NCBI RefSeq assembly: GCF_963678635.1
Contig: NC_087067.1
Span: forward strand, 12,261,716-12,325,715
Direction: 5' to 3'
DNA: 64,000 bases
Source: Symsagittifera roscoffensis
Taxonomy: Eukaryota; Xenacoelomorpha; Acoela; Convolutidae
This document shows, piece after piece, positions 53,797 to 64,000 of this stretch. A program made the translations under genes and the position numbers. Every line of letters starts with the position of its first letter. Position 1 is the first letter of the stretch. Under the pieces are notes generated by a model. It worked only from the letters and a program-made list of their open reading frames with translations. It made no database searches and was not told where the DNA came from.

Positions 53797-55071
53797 ATTA
53801 GTATAGATATACGACACTGCGATGGGGGGGGGGGGGTGATCCCTACAGGGATCATTGGGTATAGATTATACCTAATGATCCCTATGTAAAAAACTTATAC
53901 CTAATGATCCCTATTTAAAAAACTTATAAATAACAATCCCTTTGTAAAAAAACTTATACCTAATGATCCCTATGTAAAAAATTTATACCTATGATCCCTT
54001 TGTATAGTTTTTATAGCTAAGGATCCCTATGTAAAATATTTATACCTAATGATCCCTATGTTTAATTTTTATAGCTGATGATCCCTATGTAATTATTTCT
54101 AGCTAATGATCCCTGTGTAAAAAATTTATACCTAAAGATCCAAAAAAAAATTTCAGACAAAAATTTCAAAAAAATTTTTTTTTTCATTTTTTTTTTCAAA
54201 TTTTTTTTTCAATTTTCTTTTCAATCCATGTATAACTGCTGATCGCTATATAAATTGTTCCCTAAGTAAAACCAATGATCCCCATGTATAAATAATGATC
54301 CCGATGTATAACCAATGATCCCTATGTATTACCAATGATCCCTATGTCTAACCAATGATCCTCATGTAAAACTATTGATCCATATGTATAACTATTGATC
54401 TCTAAGTATAACCAGTGGTCCCTATGTTTAACTATGGATACCTATGTATAACAAATGATACCTGAGTATAACTTATGACCTCAGTGTAACAGTGTAAAAG
54501 TATAAATCCTATGTATAACTAATGATATCACGTATAACCAATGATCTCTATGTTCAACCAATGATCTCTGTGTACATCTAAAGATCCCTAGTTGAAGTTT
54601 ATGATCATTGGTGTACCTAATAGTCCCTATGCGTAACCAATCGCTCATTTATTTAACCGCTAATCCCTAAGTATAACTAATGATCCAAAAATAGACAAAT
54701 CGATCCTTCCTAAGTGTCATATGATCCCATGTTAAAACGAGAGAGAATTATATAAGGGATAGAGACAGAGTAGATAGAGAGAGAGAGAGAGAGAGAGAGG
54801 GGAAGAGAAACGGAGAAAGAAAGAAAGAAGAGAGAAAGAGAAAAAAAAGAGAGAGAGAAAGCAAGAGAGNNNNNNNNNNNNNNNNNNNNNNNNNNNNNNN
54901 NNNNNNNNNNNNNNNNNNNNNNNNNNNNNNNNNNNNNNNNNNNNNNNNNNNNNNNNNNNNNNNNNNNNNNNNNNNNNNNNNNNNNNNNNNNNNNNNNNNN
55001 NNNNNNNNNNNNNNNNNNNNNNNNNNNNNNNNNNNNNNNNNNNNNNNNNNNNNNNNNNNNNNNNNNNNNTG

Positions 55072-55103
<32 letters not shown>

Positions 55104-55132
55104 TCTCTCTTCTTTCTTTCTCTCTCCATCTG

Positions 55133-55169
<37 letters not shown>

Positions 55170-56672
55170 ATCTACTCTGTTTCTATCCCTTATTCAATTC
55201 ACTCTCCTTTTAACGTGGGATCATATGACACTTAGGGAGGATCAATTTGTATATTTTTGGATCATTAGTTAAATTTAGTTGGGGATTAGTGGCTAAATAA
55301 ATGAGTGATTGGTTACGTGGTTACGCATAGGGACTATTAGGTACAGCAATGATCATAAACTTCAACTAGGGATCTTCAAATGTACATAGAGATCATTGGT
55401 TAAACATTGAGATCATTGTTTCTACGTGATATCATTAGATATACAAAGGATTTATACTTTTACACTGTGGTCATAAGTTATACTCAGGTATCATTGGTTA
55501 TACATAGGTATCCATAGTTGTACATTGGGACCACTGGTCATACATAGAGATCAATGGTTATAGATAGGGATCAATATTTTTACATGAGGATCATTGGTTA
55601 GACATAGGGATCATTGGTAATACATAGGGATCATTGATTATACATCGGGATCATTATTTATACATGGGGATCATTGGTTTTACTTAGGGGACAATTTATA
55701 TAGCGATCAGCAGTTATACATGGATTGAAAAGAAAATTGAAAAAAAAATTTGAAAAAAAATTTCATTTTGAATTTCAAAAAATTGAAAAAAAAATTGGAA
55801 ATTTTTTTTTTATAAAGGGATCATTAGCTATGAAAGTTAATCATAGAGATCATTGGGTATAAATATTTCACATAGGGATCATTAGGTATAAATTTTTCAC
55901 ATAGGGATCATTAGGTATAATTGTTTACAAAGAGATCATTAGCTATAAAAATTATACATAGGGATCATTAGGTATAAATATTTTACATATTGATCTTAGT
56001 TAAAACAATTTTTCATAGGGATCATTAGGTATAATTATTTACATAGGGATCATTAGTAATAAACGTTTTACAATGGGATCATTAGGTATAAATATTTTAC
56101 ATAGGGATCATTAGCTATAAAAATTATACATAGGGATCATTAGGTATAAATTTTACACTGGGATCATTAGGAAAAAACGTTTTCTAGGGATCATTAGCTA
56201 TAAAACTTATACATAGGGATCATTAGGTATAAATATTTTACATAGGGATCATTAGGTATAAATATTTTACATAGGGATCATTAGGTAGAAATTTTCTACA
56301 TAGGGATTATTAGGTATAAATATTTTACACAGGGATCATTAGGTATCAATACTTTACATAGGGATCATTAGGTATAAATATTTACATAGGGATCATTAGC
56401 TATAAAAATTATACATAGGGATTATTAGGTATAAATATTTTACAAAGGGATCATTAGCTATAAAAATTACACAAAGGGATCATAGGAATAAACTTTTTAG
56501 ATAGGGATCATTAGGTATCAATTTTTTTACATAGGGATCATTAGGTCTAAGTTTTTTTACATAGGGATCATTAGGTATAAATATTTACATAGGGATCATT
56601 AGGTATAATCTATACCCAATGATCCCTGTAGGGATCACCCCCACCATCCCAGTGTCGTATATCTATACTACT
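53797..56672. mobile_element. Polinton-type element ends in inverted orientation, interior unsequenced or deleted
   Basis: The left end is ATTAGTATAGATATACGACA (AGTAGTATAG in the copy at 48148) and the right end, inverted, is AGTAGTATAGATATACGACA. Both carry a G-run and then iteron arrays (53850-54720 and 55200-56640) that are reverse complements and are capped by GA/CT repeats facing a 200-N gap. The six bases outside both ends are aactgc. Terminus, G-tract, iteron form and duplication length all parallel the Polinton at 18.8-37.9 kb, but the sequence is a different family. No coding sequence is visible. Confidence 0.65.
54870..55069. other. Assembly gap of exactly 200 N
   Basis: A round-number placeholder, so true length is unknown. 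It sits at the axis of the inverted iteron arrays between GAGA and CTCT tracts. Confidence 0.95.
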
Positions 56673-56678
56673 AACTGC

Positions 56679-57139
56679 TGTAATCTAGCCTGAAAACTGA
56701 AAAATATCAACATTTTTTTCTGAAAGCAGTTGAAAGTATCGGGGAAGCTTTCGAGTTCTATCCAAATTAAGACAAAAAACTTTTAAGCAAAAAATTGTCC
56801 GAGCCCATTTGCTCGGTCAAAATTGTTTTTCTTGGAAAAATTGAAATCTTAAAAAAAGTTCTCATTAGTTTTGGTCGGCGTTAAATATGAAAAAGACAGG
56901 TTAGGAAGTTATTTTATAGGCTAACCGCGCGAATCAATGCAGATTTTGTAATAGATAATTTTGAAATATGCTCATTAAAACTTGCTTTTGAATCAATTTA
57001 GATATCTTTTTACCTACATGTATTCATTTTTCTAATTTACTGGTCCAGACTTGATTTTTATCCAAAAACTAAAAAGCTCCATTTTTCAGTTTTCATTTAT
57101 TCAAACAGCCATTATTCGTGGCAACCAAACCTTCAGTAA
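56679..57139. other. AT-rich intergenic DNA
   Basis: Nothing recognised. Confidence 0.4.
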
Positions 57140-57265
57140 ATTTGGTCGTATAAACCGTCGTGTCATTAGCAAAAATAGTAGATTTTGAGTTTTCAAGCTA
57201 TTTGGCAAACCGCTGATAAATATCAGACAAAGCGGTGCTAGAACGACCGAGCACTGATGGACACC
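57140..57265 (-). pseudogene. LINE reverse-transcriptase remnant
   Basis: On the minus strand from 57265, GVHQCSVVLAPLCLIFISGL then LPNSLK corresponds to the [21 protein letters not shown] block of non-LTR reverse transcriptases. One frame change later FANDTTVY corresponds to the FADDT catalytic box with Asp changed to Asn. A short, dead fragment; the clade cannot be told. Confidence 0.65.
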
Positions 57266-60009
57266 TAATCATTTTTTTGCTTTCCAGAGCATTTTATTCC
57301 CGTTATTACTTACTGATGTCAACTTTATAAGCAGTTTTATTAAACTCTGCAAAAACCAAAATATTGAATCTTTTACAGTGAATCACGATTATGCGTAAAA
57401 CCTTTCTTGAGGCCAATGCAAGTTGATAATTCCACCTGTCACCTATCAATTTTGATTTTTACAAATAAGTTTCATTGAGGTTGAAAAGTAAACCAAAGCA
57501 TGCTTTTTAGGCTGAAAACCGAATGGTTTGTTAGGGAAAAAAATAATTTCTTGAACCAATCACCAAAGTCTCAAGAGCGCTCAACAAGGCCGGAAGTTGA
57601 TGTTCTGCACAATGTCCTCACAGCGATCGTCCCACCCACAGGTGGCTCAGATAGGGATGGAAACCTCTCTTCTGCCTCTAATTCATCTCGTACTTCTTCA
57701 CGTCGAAAAAGCAGACATCTTTCTTTGGTTGCCCGGTTTGGCATTCAGTCAACTTTATCAGCGCCCCGACTGTACAACCTCAGGTTTGAAGTCCCGAAGT
57801 AGTCTCTCCGGATAAATGGGTCCGTTGTGTTCAGGACAGGCCTTCCGGAAAATTCAAGATGACCTCCTCCGGGCCAGTTCGTCCCATGATTCGGGAGGCT
57901 TCACAAGGAAGTTCACTACTTTACCTCAATCATTTTTGTCAAAGTCGTCCGCAGAAAATCCGTTAAGGAGAAACGAGAATTAACCTCGTATCAATTGATC
58001 AATAAAACTCGTATCCACTCAAACTCAGCCAAATTCCTTATGCACTTTACTCATTCATCAAAAAAAGTTTTCTCTTTTTAGAATTCCTGAAATGTGTATA
58101 TCTTTCATTAAAATTCATAGGATCTATAAGAATTTCCTCTAGAGGGGGAAATGTGGTACAGAACCAATTCCGAGCACACTATTATGCCATGCTTATCTCA
58201 GTCATTTGTTTCAGCTTGGAGTTCAAGGTCGTTTTTGATCTGCCACACCGCGGTTAAGTTAGTTCTTAACTTTCTTTTTACTCTTTGTCAACTTATGTGA
58301 CATGATTAAGATTGAAGTCGATATAAGTTCTTCAGTCTTGACACGGTTTAAATACCTTACGTATTTACATATCTTTATCTACGAATTAAGTCCTGGTTTT
58401 AAATTTATCTGAGTCTTCTGAGATACAACGCACTTAATAAATTGATTGCTTAAATTTTTATCCTGAATTTTGTGAGTAGAAAACAAAGCAGTTGAACATA
58501 TAGGTGTTTTTTCCAACTTAACTTATTTCAATTTACAATAAATCAAAGCTCGCAGCTCTTTAATTAGCTTGTAGGCATGATTATTTAAGTCACGGAAATT
58601 AGGAGGATTTTAATTTTTTACTATTTCAGACAACATAATGGAATCTCTATTATAGGATTTTGATCATTTTGCTTGTTTTTTTTTGAAGTTGCACTTTGTG
58701 TAGAAAAAAAATTTAAATTGACAATAACCAGGAAATACGTTTTTTTGTTCTGTTTCAGACAAAATTGAACTCTCATTGTTTTTGTACTCTGTCGTTAAGA
58801 GCTCCATTTGCACTCCTGTCACAAAACTATCAGACTTAATATTCGTATACAATTCATCATTGATTTCAGTAGCGTGCGGAGCGCGCCGAGTATTGTACCA
58901 ATCGCGACCCCCTCTTCTTCCCTTCCTCAATCATGGTTATCAAAACTGTTCAAATATGAAGTTTTCTCAAATCTTCTAAAAGTACTCTACTCAATCATTT
59001 TTGTCCTTTTTCAAAAACAGTTGCCTCAAAATTGGCAAAATAGGGTCTTTATACGACATTTAAGGAGAGCTCAGAAGAAAAAAAAAATTATTCGATAAAA
59101 GACAAATTTTCCCATATTTTTGGATGACAAACTTTCCTAGAAGTCAGTGAATTGAAAGAGTTAGGTTGAACAGAATATATTAGTCGCATTGAAAAATTGA
59201 GTTGAAAGAGTTAGAATGAATTAGTTGATTTAAATGGTTGAATTGAATGAATTATTTGATTATAGGCAAAGTTAATGTTCCGACCATTAAAATAGGGAGG
59301 AGTTTTGTTTTCGATTGATTTAGTTTTTTGTTTTCTACGCCAAACCAGCTGCCACAAATAAAAATTGGACTGGGTTAAATGATATATCATATTAAAGCCC
59401 TTTCAGTCGTGGTTCGAAACACATTAAAAAATTTACCAGTGTCCAGAAAAACCAGTTTAAAGTTGTTGATTTTTTGTCTAATGTCGAGCGAGTGAGCAGG
59501 CTTACAGCTTATTTTATGTTCTTAATCCTTGAAAATTTAGTTTTACTCTAATGAATATAGTTTATGGAGTTTTTAACTTCATCTAGGAATCAAAAACTTC
59601 AAAAATTGGGAAAAAGTTTGAAAAATTGAAGAAAAAAAAAAGATTTTTTTTTTTTATTTTTTTTTGTTTTTCTTGTTATTTTACATGACTGACAAAAAAT
59701 CCTAAGCTCTACTTTGTCGCTCAGTTTCGTTTATCACACAAAGCCAAAAAATTGACATTAGCTGGAAAAAAAAGTTTTTTTTTGTAATTTTTTAAGACTG
59801 GTCGGATTCTGTAATATCCTGGAACATTCTGGTCAGAACATTGTACTTGTACATTAACCGGCCATCCTAGTTTTTTTTGCAAATATATAGCGGGCAGCGT
59901 TTTTTAAGGTTATATAGCCCACCTTTGCTGATTTTTTTTAACTTGAAAAGTTTGGTTAATACTATTGAAATATGATTTGTTCTCCATAAATTAAAAAAAA
60001 ACAGCTGCT
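57266..60009. other. Intergenic DNA without a firmly supported gene
   Basis: Two frames were weighed: 57500-57802 plus (Ser/Arg-rich, no motif) and 58664-58930 minus (EINDELYTNIKSDSF..., somewhat protein-like composition, no splice support). Neither is called. The remainder is AT-rich. Confidence 0.4.
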
Positions 60010-60015
60010 TTTATT
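60010..60015 (-). terminator. Poly(A) signal of the four-exon gene
   Basis: AATAAA on the minus strand, 36 nt past the stop codon at 60052-60054. It supports the 3' end of the gene model. Confidence 0.55.
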
Positions 60016-60051
60016 TTGGGCTATATTATAGATCAAAACCATCCGAATTTT

Positions 60052-62012
60052 TCAAACAAGTGAGAAGTAGCCATCTTTGCACGTATTGGCGCTAAAGGTT
60101 TCGTCTAAAATCCAGTTGTCACACACCACTCTTGCTGAAGGCGTTATTCGGTAATCATGGAGGCCATCTGTCCAGCCATTGTTCAAACTAAAAGAGTCGG
60201 CGATATATATTTCATCAGTCGCTTATCCCCTTCATACAAAAAAACTTAACCCACTGCGAAAATACAAGACACTTTTTGTAAGCATAAACCTTGCTAAATT
60301 TCATTTTTAATCAATTCTAAAAACCAAGAAATATTTGGAAAGATTGTGAAACAAAATTTATTTGGAATGAGACTATGTTTTGAAATGAAAAAACTAATTT
60401 TCAAGCTGATTAGGAGCATATTTTGTATATCCTATTATAGCAAAAAAATATTTTCAACTTTTTGGGACAGGAGAATTTGTTGCAATCTACTCACCTGAAA
60501 AGAACATATTTTTCGCCGGCACCAAAAGTGGGCTCGCGTCCAACCCAAACGTTCGAGCAGGGTTCTTTCAAAAATTGTTCTCCATTCTCATCTTGAAATT
60601 CTTCCAACATCTCGAATCGCTTGAACCCCGTCCAAAAAAGGCCCGACAGTTCAGAGGTCAACGTTTGCTCGTAGATCCAATACAAGCCTGATCAAAACTC
60701 AATCATGTTACAACCAAGCCTATGAAAAAAAAATCTCTAAAATTTTTTTTTGGCACTAGCACGACCAATTCTAAAACACAACACATCTGACGGCATTGCC
60801 AGCAGTATTTAAGGTCGCAGATTTTTTCTTGAAGTAGAAAAAGAACGTCAGTAACACTAGCAATATATCGTTTTTGTGAGATGAAAGTTTAAGTAAAATC
60901 AACTACGTTTCTATTAATTCAAAATTAACTAGTTCATATAATATGTAAAATTGTATATGCAAATGTGTGTTTCAGACTAGGAGTGGATTAAGGCGGAGGG
61001 TCGAGGGGTTTGTGGGGGCAGATAATTTTTCTTTTGCTTTGATTTCTTCATCCTCATCACCCAAAGCGTACCCCTGGTCTTTTTTATGTTTCTTAATACA
61101 TTTTTGGCTGACGATTCTAAATTTTTTCTGGAGGCTTTCGGCCTCAAATTAAGCTAACTTTGATGGAGAGCGCCCGAAAAAAAAGAGCTAATTTTGGGCG
61201 AAATTTTTCATAAAGTGACCATAGAGGGCAATACTGTTTCATTTTTGACTATATTTTTAGATTACTTCAAAATGTTCTAAAAGAAAGTCCTAATGGTCTC
61301 TCTGGAGAGTTAAAAAAACTAGAAAGTTATTGACAAATGTAACGACAAATTGCGATTCTTGCAACGCTTAGAAGAAGAAGAAGAATTAATTTCTCCATGT
61401 CACTTATTTTTTCATCAGATGAATTAACTCTAAACACATCAAAAATAAAAAGCAAACGGCTAACGAACCCATTAGAGTTGCCAAGTGCTGCCCTGAAATT
61501 ATTTGAAGCCAATTAAGATACAACAGATAAGAAAGCTTAGATACAAAAATAATCAAGCCTGAATGCAACAGCTGAAGAAAAAAGATCTTACAAGTACCGA
61601 AAAAAAAATACATAAAAAGGGTATGTGGCACCATCTCAACAAGTTGTTCATCTAATGAACAAAAATTGGTTGAATTTGAACGACATTAACTTCTCTGTTG
61701 TATAGAAAACGGATTTAAAATGTACAAAAAATTTTCTTTTGCCGAAAAAAAAAAATTGAAAACTCGCAAGTCGTATTCACCTTCAATCAAATTCAATTGG
61801 AAAAAATTTGAACTTGTTCACATAGCTGTTACAGCTTCTACTAACGTTGTCTCCTCCCCTAGAGCGCCCACGACATCAAAATCATTGAATACGGGCTTGA
61901 GAGTCAGTGGACAGCTATCTGAGCCCATGAGGCAGTAACCATTGAACAAGTCCACGTCGGGGCTTTCAAACGCCAAAAGCAATTTGAAAACCAACATCCA
62001 AAATTTGAACAT
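60052..62012 (-). CDS. Putative secreted protein, four exons, family unknown
   Basis: A gene model built by hand on the minus strand: exons 62012-61822, 61492-61404, 60687-60495 and 60187-60052, giving 202 aa. All three introns are GT-AG (GTGAAC/TTTCAG, GTGACA/GATCAG, GTGAGT/TTTTAG) and the phases 2, 1, 2 match across each junction. Exon 1 starts with MFKFWMLVFKLLLAF, a likely signal peptide, followed by NGYCLMGSDSCPLTL. Exon 3 carries YWIYEQTLTSELSGLFW and KEPCSNVWVGREPTFG. Exon 4 has WTDGLHDYRITPSARVVCDNW and two more Cys. Six or so cysteines fit an extracellular protein. No known domain recognised. Exons 3 and 4 are the most certain; exon 2 rests on splice sites and phase. Confidence 0.65.
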
Positions 62013-62738
62013 TTTGGCAGCAGACCTATACTTTTTTGAAATATCAGTTTAGTTGAAATAAAAATCAGTAGAAAAAAAAACAATATTGTTCGGATGTTTA
62101 TTGCTCATTCTCAATAAATTGCGCTTTTAGTGAGCAATCTGTTGTGAACATTGGTCTGAGAAAATCTAGCAAAACTGGTGGGAAGAATTTAATGTTCTCG
62201 AAGCAATTATGAAGCTTTTTTCCCCGTAACTAAGTGACGCTCGTTGAAACTTGCTTTTAGATTAAGTATTTTCATAAAATCTAAAGTTGTGCTTCTAGTA
62301 TTGTACGATAGCTCATCGAATTTGAAAAACTCACTAAAATATTTCCGAATGCAACCCTGAGACTAATTGCGGAACCAGTGTTAAAATATCATTTATTTGG
62401 AGTTCGTTGAACTCATCAAGGAAAGCATTTCGCATGCTTTCAAAATTTCTCTAAGAATAAATCGACCGAAATATATTTTTTGTATCATCAAAAATGGCAA
62501 ATGATTTGTATAATAGTTTACCTACACTAGATTACCTTAATGCACTTTTGGTTTAATGTTAGAGCTATATTTGTTGTGTTAAAAAGTTTTCGGAACATAA
62601 TGATCCTAATTTCCAGACAAGGCCACATTGTTTTCTAAGCTTAGTTCGAACGAAAACAATATGAATATAGAAGGATAACTATATTCTAATTATACGCTAA
62701 TTATACACTAATTATACATTACGGTTTCTAATTATACA
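62013..62738. other. Upstream region of the four-exon gene
   Basis: AT-rich. A small tandem repeat (CTAATTATACA, four copies) lies at 62685-62740. No obvious TATA box close to the first exon. Confidence 0.4.
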
Positions 62739-63470
62739 CTAAGATATTTGCAAGATGAACATTTTAAGGGTGTGTTCAGGGACATTTTTATTGATTATAA
62801 ACCGTTTGCTGATAGCTTCTAAGTTTTTATTGAAGTTTTCATCTAAGCAGTATAAAATAGAAATGTTGGTTTCGGCTGCTTTTAAAGGAACGACAATTAA
62901 GGAGCTGGCTTTTGGAAGTTCGTTTATTTTTACCAGAAACAAAAGTGGGCCTATAACAGAACTTTGAGAACGCGACACTTTTTACTCCGCCTAGTTGAAT
63001 GTGAGGTGCCAATTTCTACTTGTTTCCGATGCTTCAAGTTGCTGTTTAATCAGTTCAGGCTATTTCCAATTACACTATACATTTCTAATTTTCAAAACAA
63101 ATTTTGGTAACCAGGGTTGTCGAAAACTTCTTTAAAATCGAGAATTACTGTTCTTTTGACCGATTTGACTAAATCCAAGCAAACTTTTTCATTTTTTTCC
63201 CCAATGCTCCAACAGTGCTGTGACTTTTTTGGAAACCAAATTGTTTGATTTTAAATAAAAAATATTAATTTCCAAGTTATTTTATGCTCTGTTTTACATT
63301 TCTCGCTCAAACACCTTGCTCCATGTTATAAGTACTGATATTGGTTTTAATTGCTGATTGCAATTTTAGATCCATCCTTATATAAAAGACAAACAACCGC
63401 CTGCGCAAGATATGATAAAAAATTTCGAGATTCCGAAGACAATTCAGTCAGAGGCTTTAAAACAGGAACA
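62739..63470 (-). pseudogene. LINE reverse-transcriptase remnant
   Basis: Read leftward from 63470. KPLTELSSESRNFLSYL followed by AVVCLLYKDGSKIAISN matches the block before NYRPIS in non-LTR reverse transcriptases. LDFKEVFDNPGYQ (about 63105-63180) matches the LDLSKAFDTVNH block. SSVIGPLLFLVKINELP (62739-62978 frame) matches the [17 protein letters not shown] block. Frame changes separate the pieces, so it is inactive. Jockey/CR1-like organisation is likely but not certain. Confidence 0.7.
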
Positions 63471-64000
63471 ATCGCGAACGAGCTGGATTCAACAATGAAA
63501 TTATTTTTTCCATCAACACTAGAGGAAGTTTTATTTTGCACCTTAGGCAGAATAGTGTGGTTTTCCAATTCTGAGACAGGATAAATACGCATGCAAAAAC
63601 TCGGTGTGATGAAAACTTGATCAAATCCAAGGTTTTGTATGTTTCCAATCAAGGAAAAAAATTTAAAGCTCATTTGCAATAGCAAGCTCATCAGTGAATG
63701 ACTCACCATGTTTTATGTTACTGAAACGATCTATTTTGGAGGTATTTATTTATCCTTTAGTTGCATTTAAAAGCACATATATCTGCCTTGAGTCACCAAT
63801 AAATTTCATTATTCCATCATAGTTATAGTTTTTCTTACTTTTCTTAATTTCAATACAGTTCTACTTCGGGAAACTTTGAAGCGTAATTTTGTCCTGTCGT
63901 AATTTGTTTTTAGACAAGACTTTTTGAAGCCTGTTACACTTTGCAACTAATTTTTTTATATAATTAGTCAGCTATTGGCACTTAATTTTCCGTTCTTTTG
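63471..64000. other. Window end, AT-rich DNA
   Basis: Could hold the N-terminal part of the LINE remnant on the minus strand; nothing further was recognised. Confidence 0.4.

Noticed and set aside
50025-56672. Regular repeats that might suggest a CRISPR array
   Set aside because: Units are contiguous and degenerate with no unique spacers, the genome is eukaryotic and no cas genes are present.
57500-57802. 100-aa Ser/Arg-rich plus-strand frame
   Set aside because: No recognisable domain. It might be part of a decayed retroelement but cannot be supported.
58664-58930. 88-aa minus-strand frame with protein-like composition
   Set aside because: No clear start context, splice sites or neighbours that would make it an exon; left as a possibility only.
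61010-61150. Charged minus-strand frame (GYALGDEDEEIKAKEK) inside intron 2 of the four-exon gene
   Set aside because: It looks somewhat coding, but including it breaks the phase-consistent model and it ends in a stop. It could be an alternative terminal exon.

Overview
The window is nuclear DNA from an AT-rich animal genome, most likely an invertebrate. The phylum cannot be fixed from sequence alone. The evidence is two spliced genes with GT-AG introns (the nucleoredoxin-like gene and a new four-exon gene), AATAAA signals just after stop codons, a single-exon animal-type phospholipase B, a copia retrotransposon primed by the middle of initiator tRNA, and a Polinton/Maverick. Host genes are sparse (three convincing ones); transposons and repeats fill most of the rest.

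Layout. 1-18.8 kb: fragments of a short inverted-repeat (MITE) family, a secreted GDSL phospholipase B1-like gene (784-1995), three copies of a ~0.5 kb dispersed repeat, a CpG-rich TCGCGA minisatellite in two opposed arrays (9.3-12.1 kb) around an orphan promoter-like site, and a two-exon tryparedoxin/nucleoredoxin-like gene (16494-17842) with a MITE 10 nt inside its intron. 18.8-37.9 kb: a nearly intact 19,062-bp Polinton flanked by a perfect 6-bp target duplication (aaccgc). It carries a spliced protein-primed DNA polymerase B and a small NLS protein leftward. Rightward it carries a PC4-like protein, a possible HUH-like protein, an exonuclease-like protein, two tandem paralogues, a membrane protein, packaging ATPase, integrase, penton-type minor capsid protein (one frameshift), basic PX-type protein, major capsid protein and adenovirus-type protease. 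Together these form a replication, packaging and virion-maturation set. 38.4-42.7 kb: a decayed Ty1/copia element with both LTRs. 42.7-47.5 kb: AT-rich DNA with a ~1 kb imperfect palindrome. 47.5-56.7 kb: duplicated blocks and long arrays of ~29-bp iterons in inverted orientation around GAGA/CTCT tracts and a 200-N gap. 56.7-64 kb: two decayed LINE reverse-transcriptase remnants and a new four-exon gene for a putative secreted protein (60052-62012, minus strand).

The most interesting observations concern the Polinton ends. The left target duplication does not abut the normal terminus. It abuts a 90-bp perfect copy of an internal Polinton gene segment, which begins with the same AGT trinucleotide as the true end, and this is followed by three tandem copies of the terminus. 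This looks like a protein-primed replication template switch frozen by integration. Independently, the gapped iteron palindrome at 53.8-56.7 kb has the same end signature, G-tract, related iterons and its own 6-bp duplication (aactgc). It is therefore best read as the two ends of a second, related Polinton whose middle is missing or hidden in the gap.
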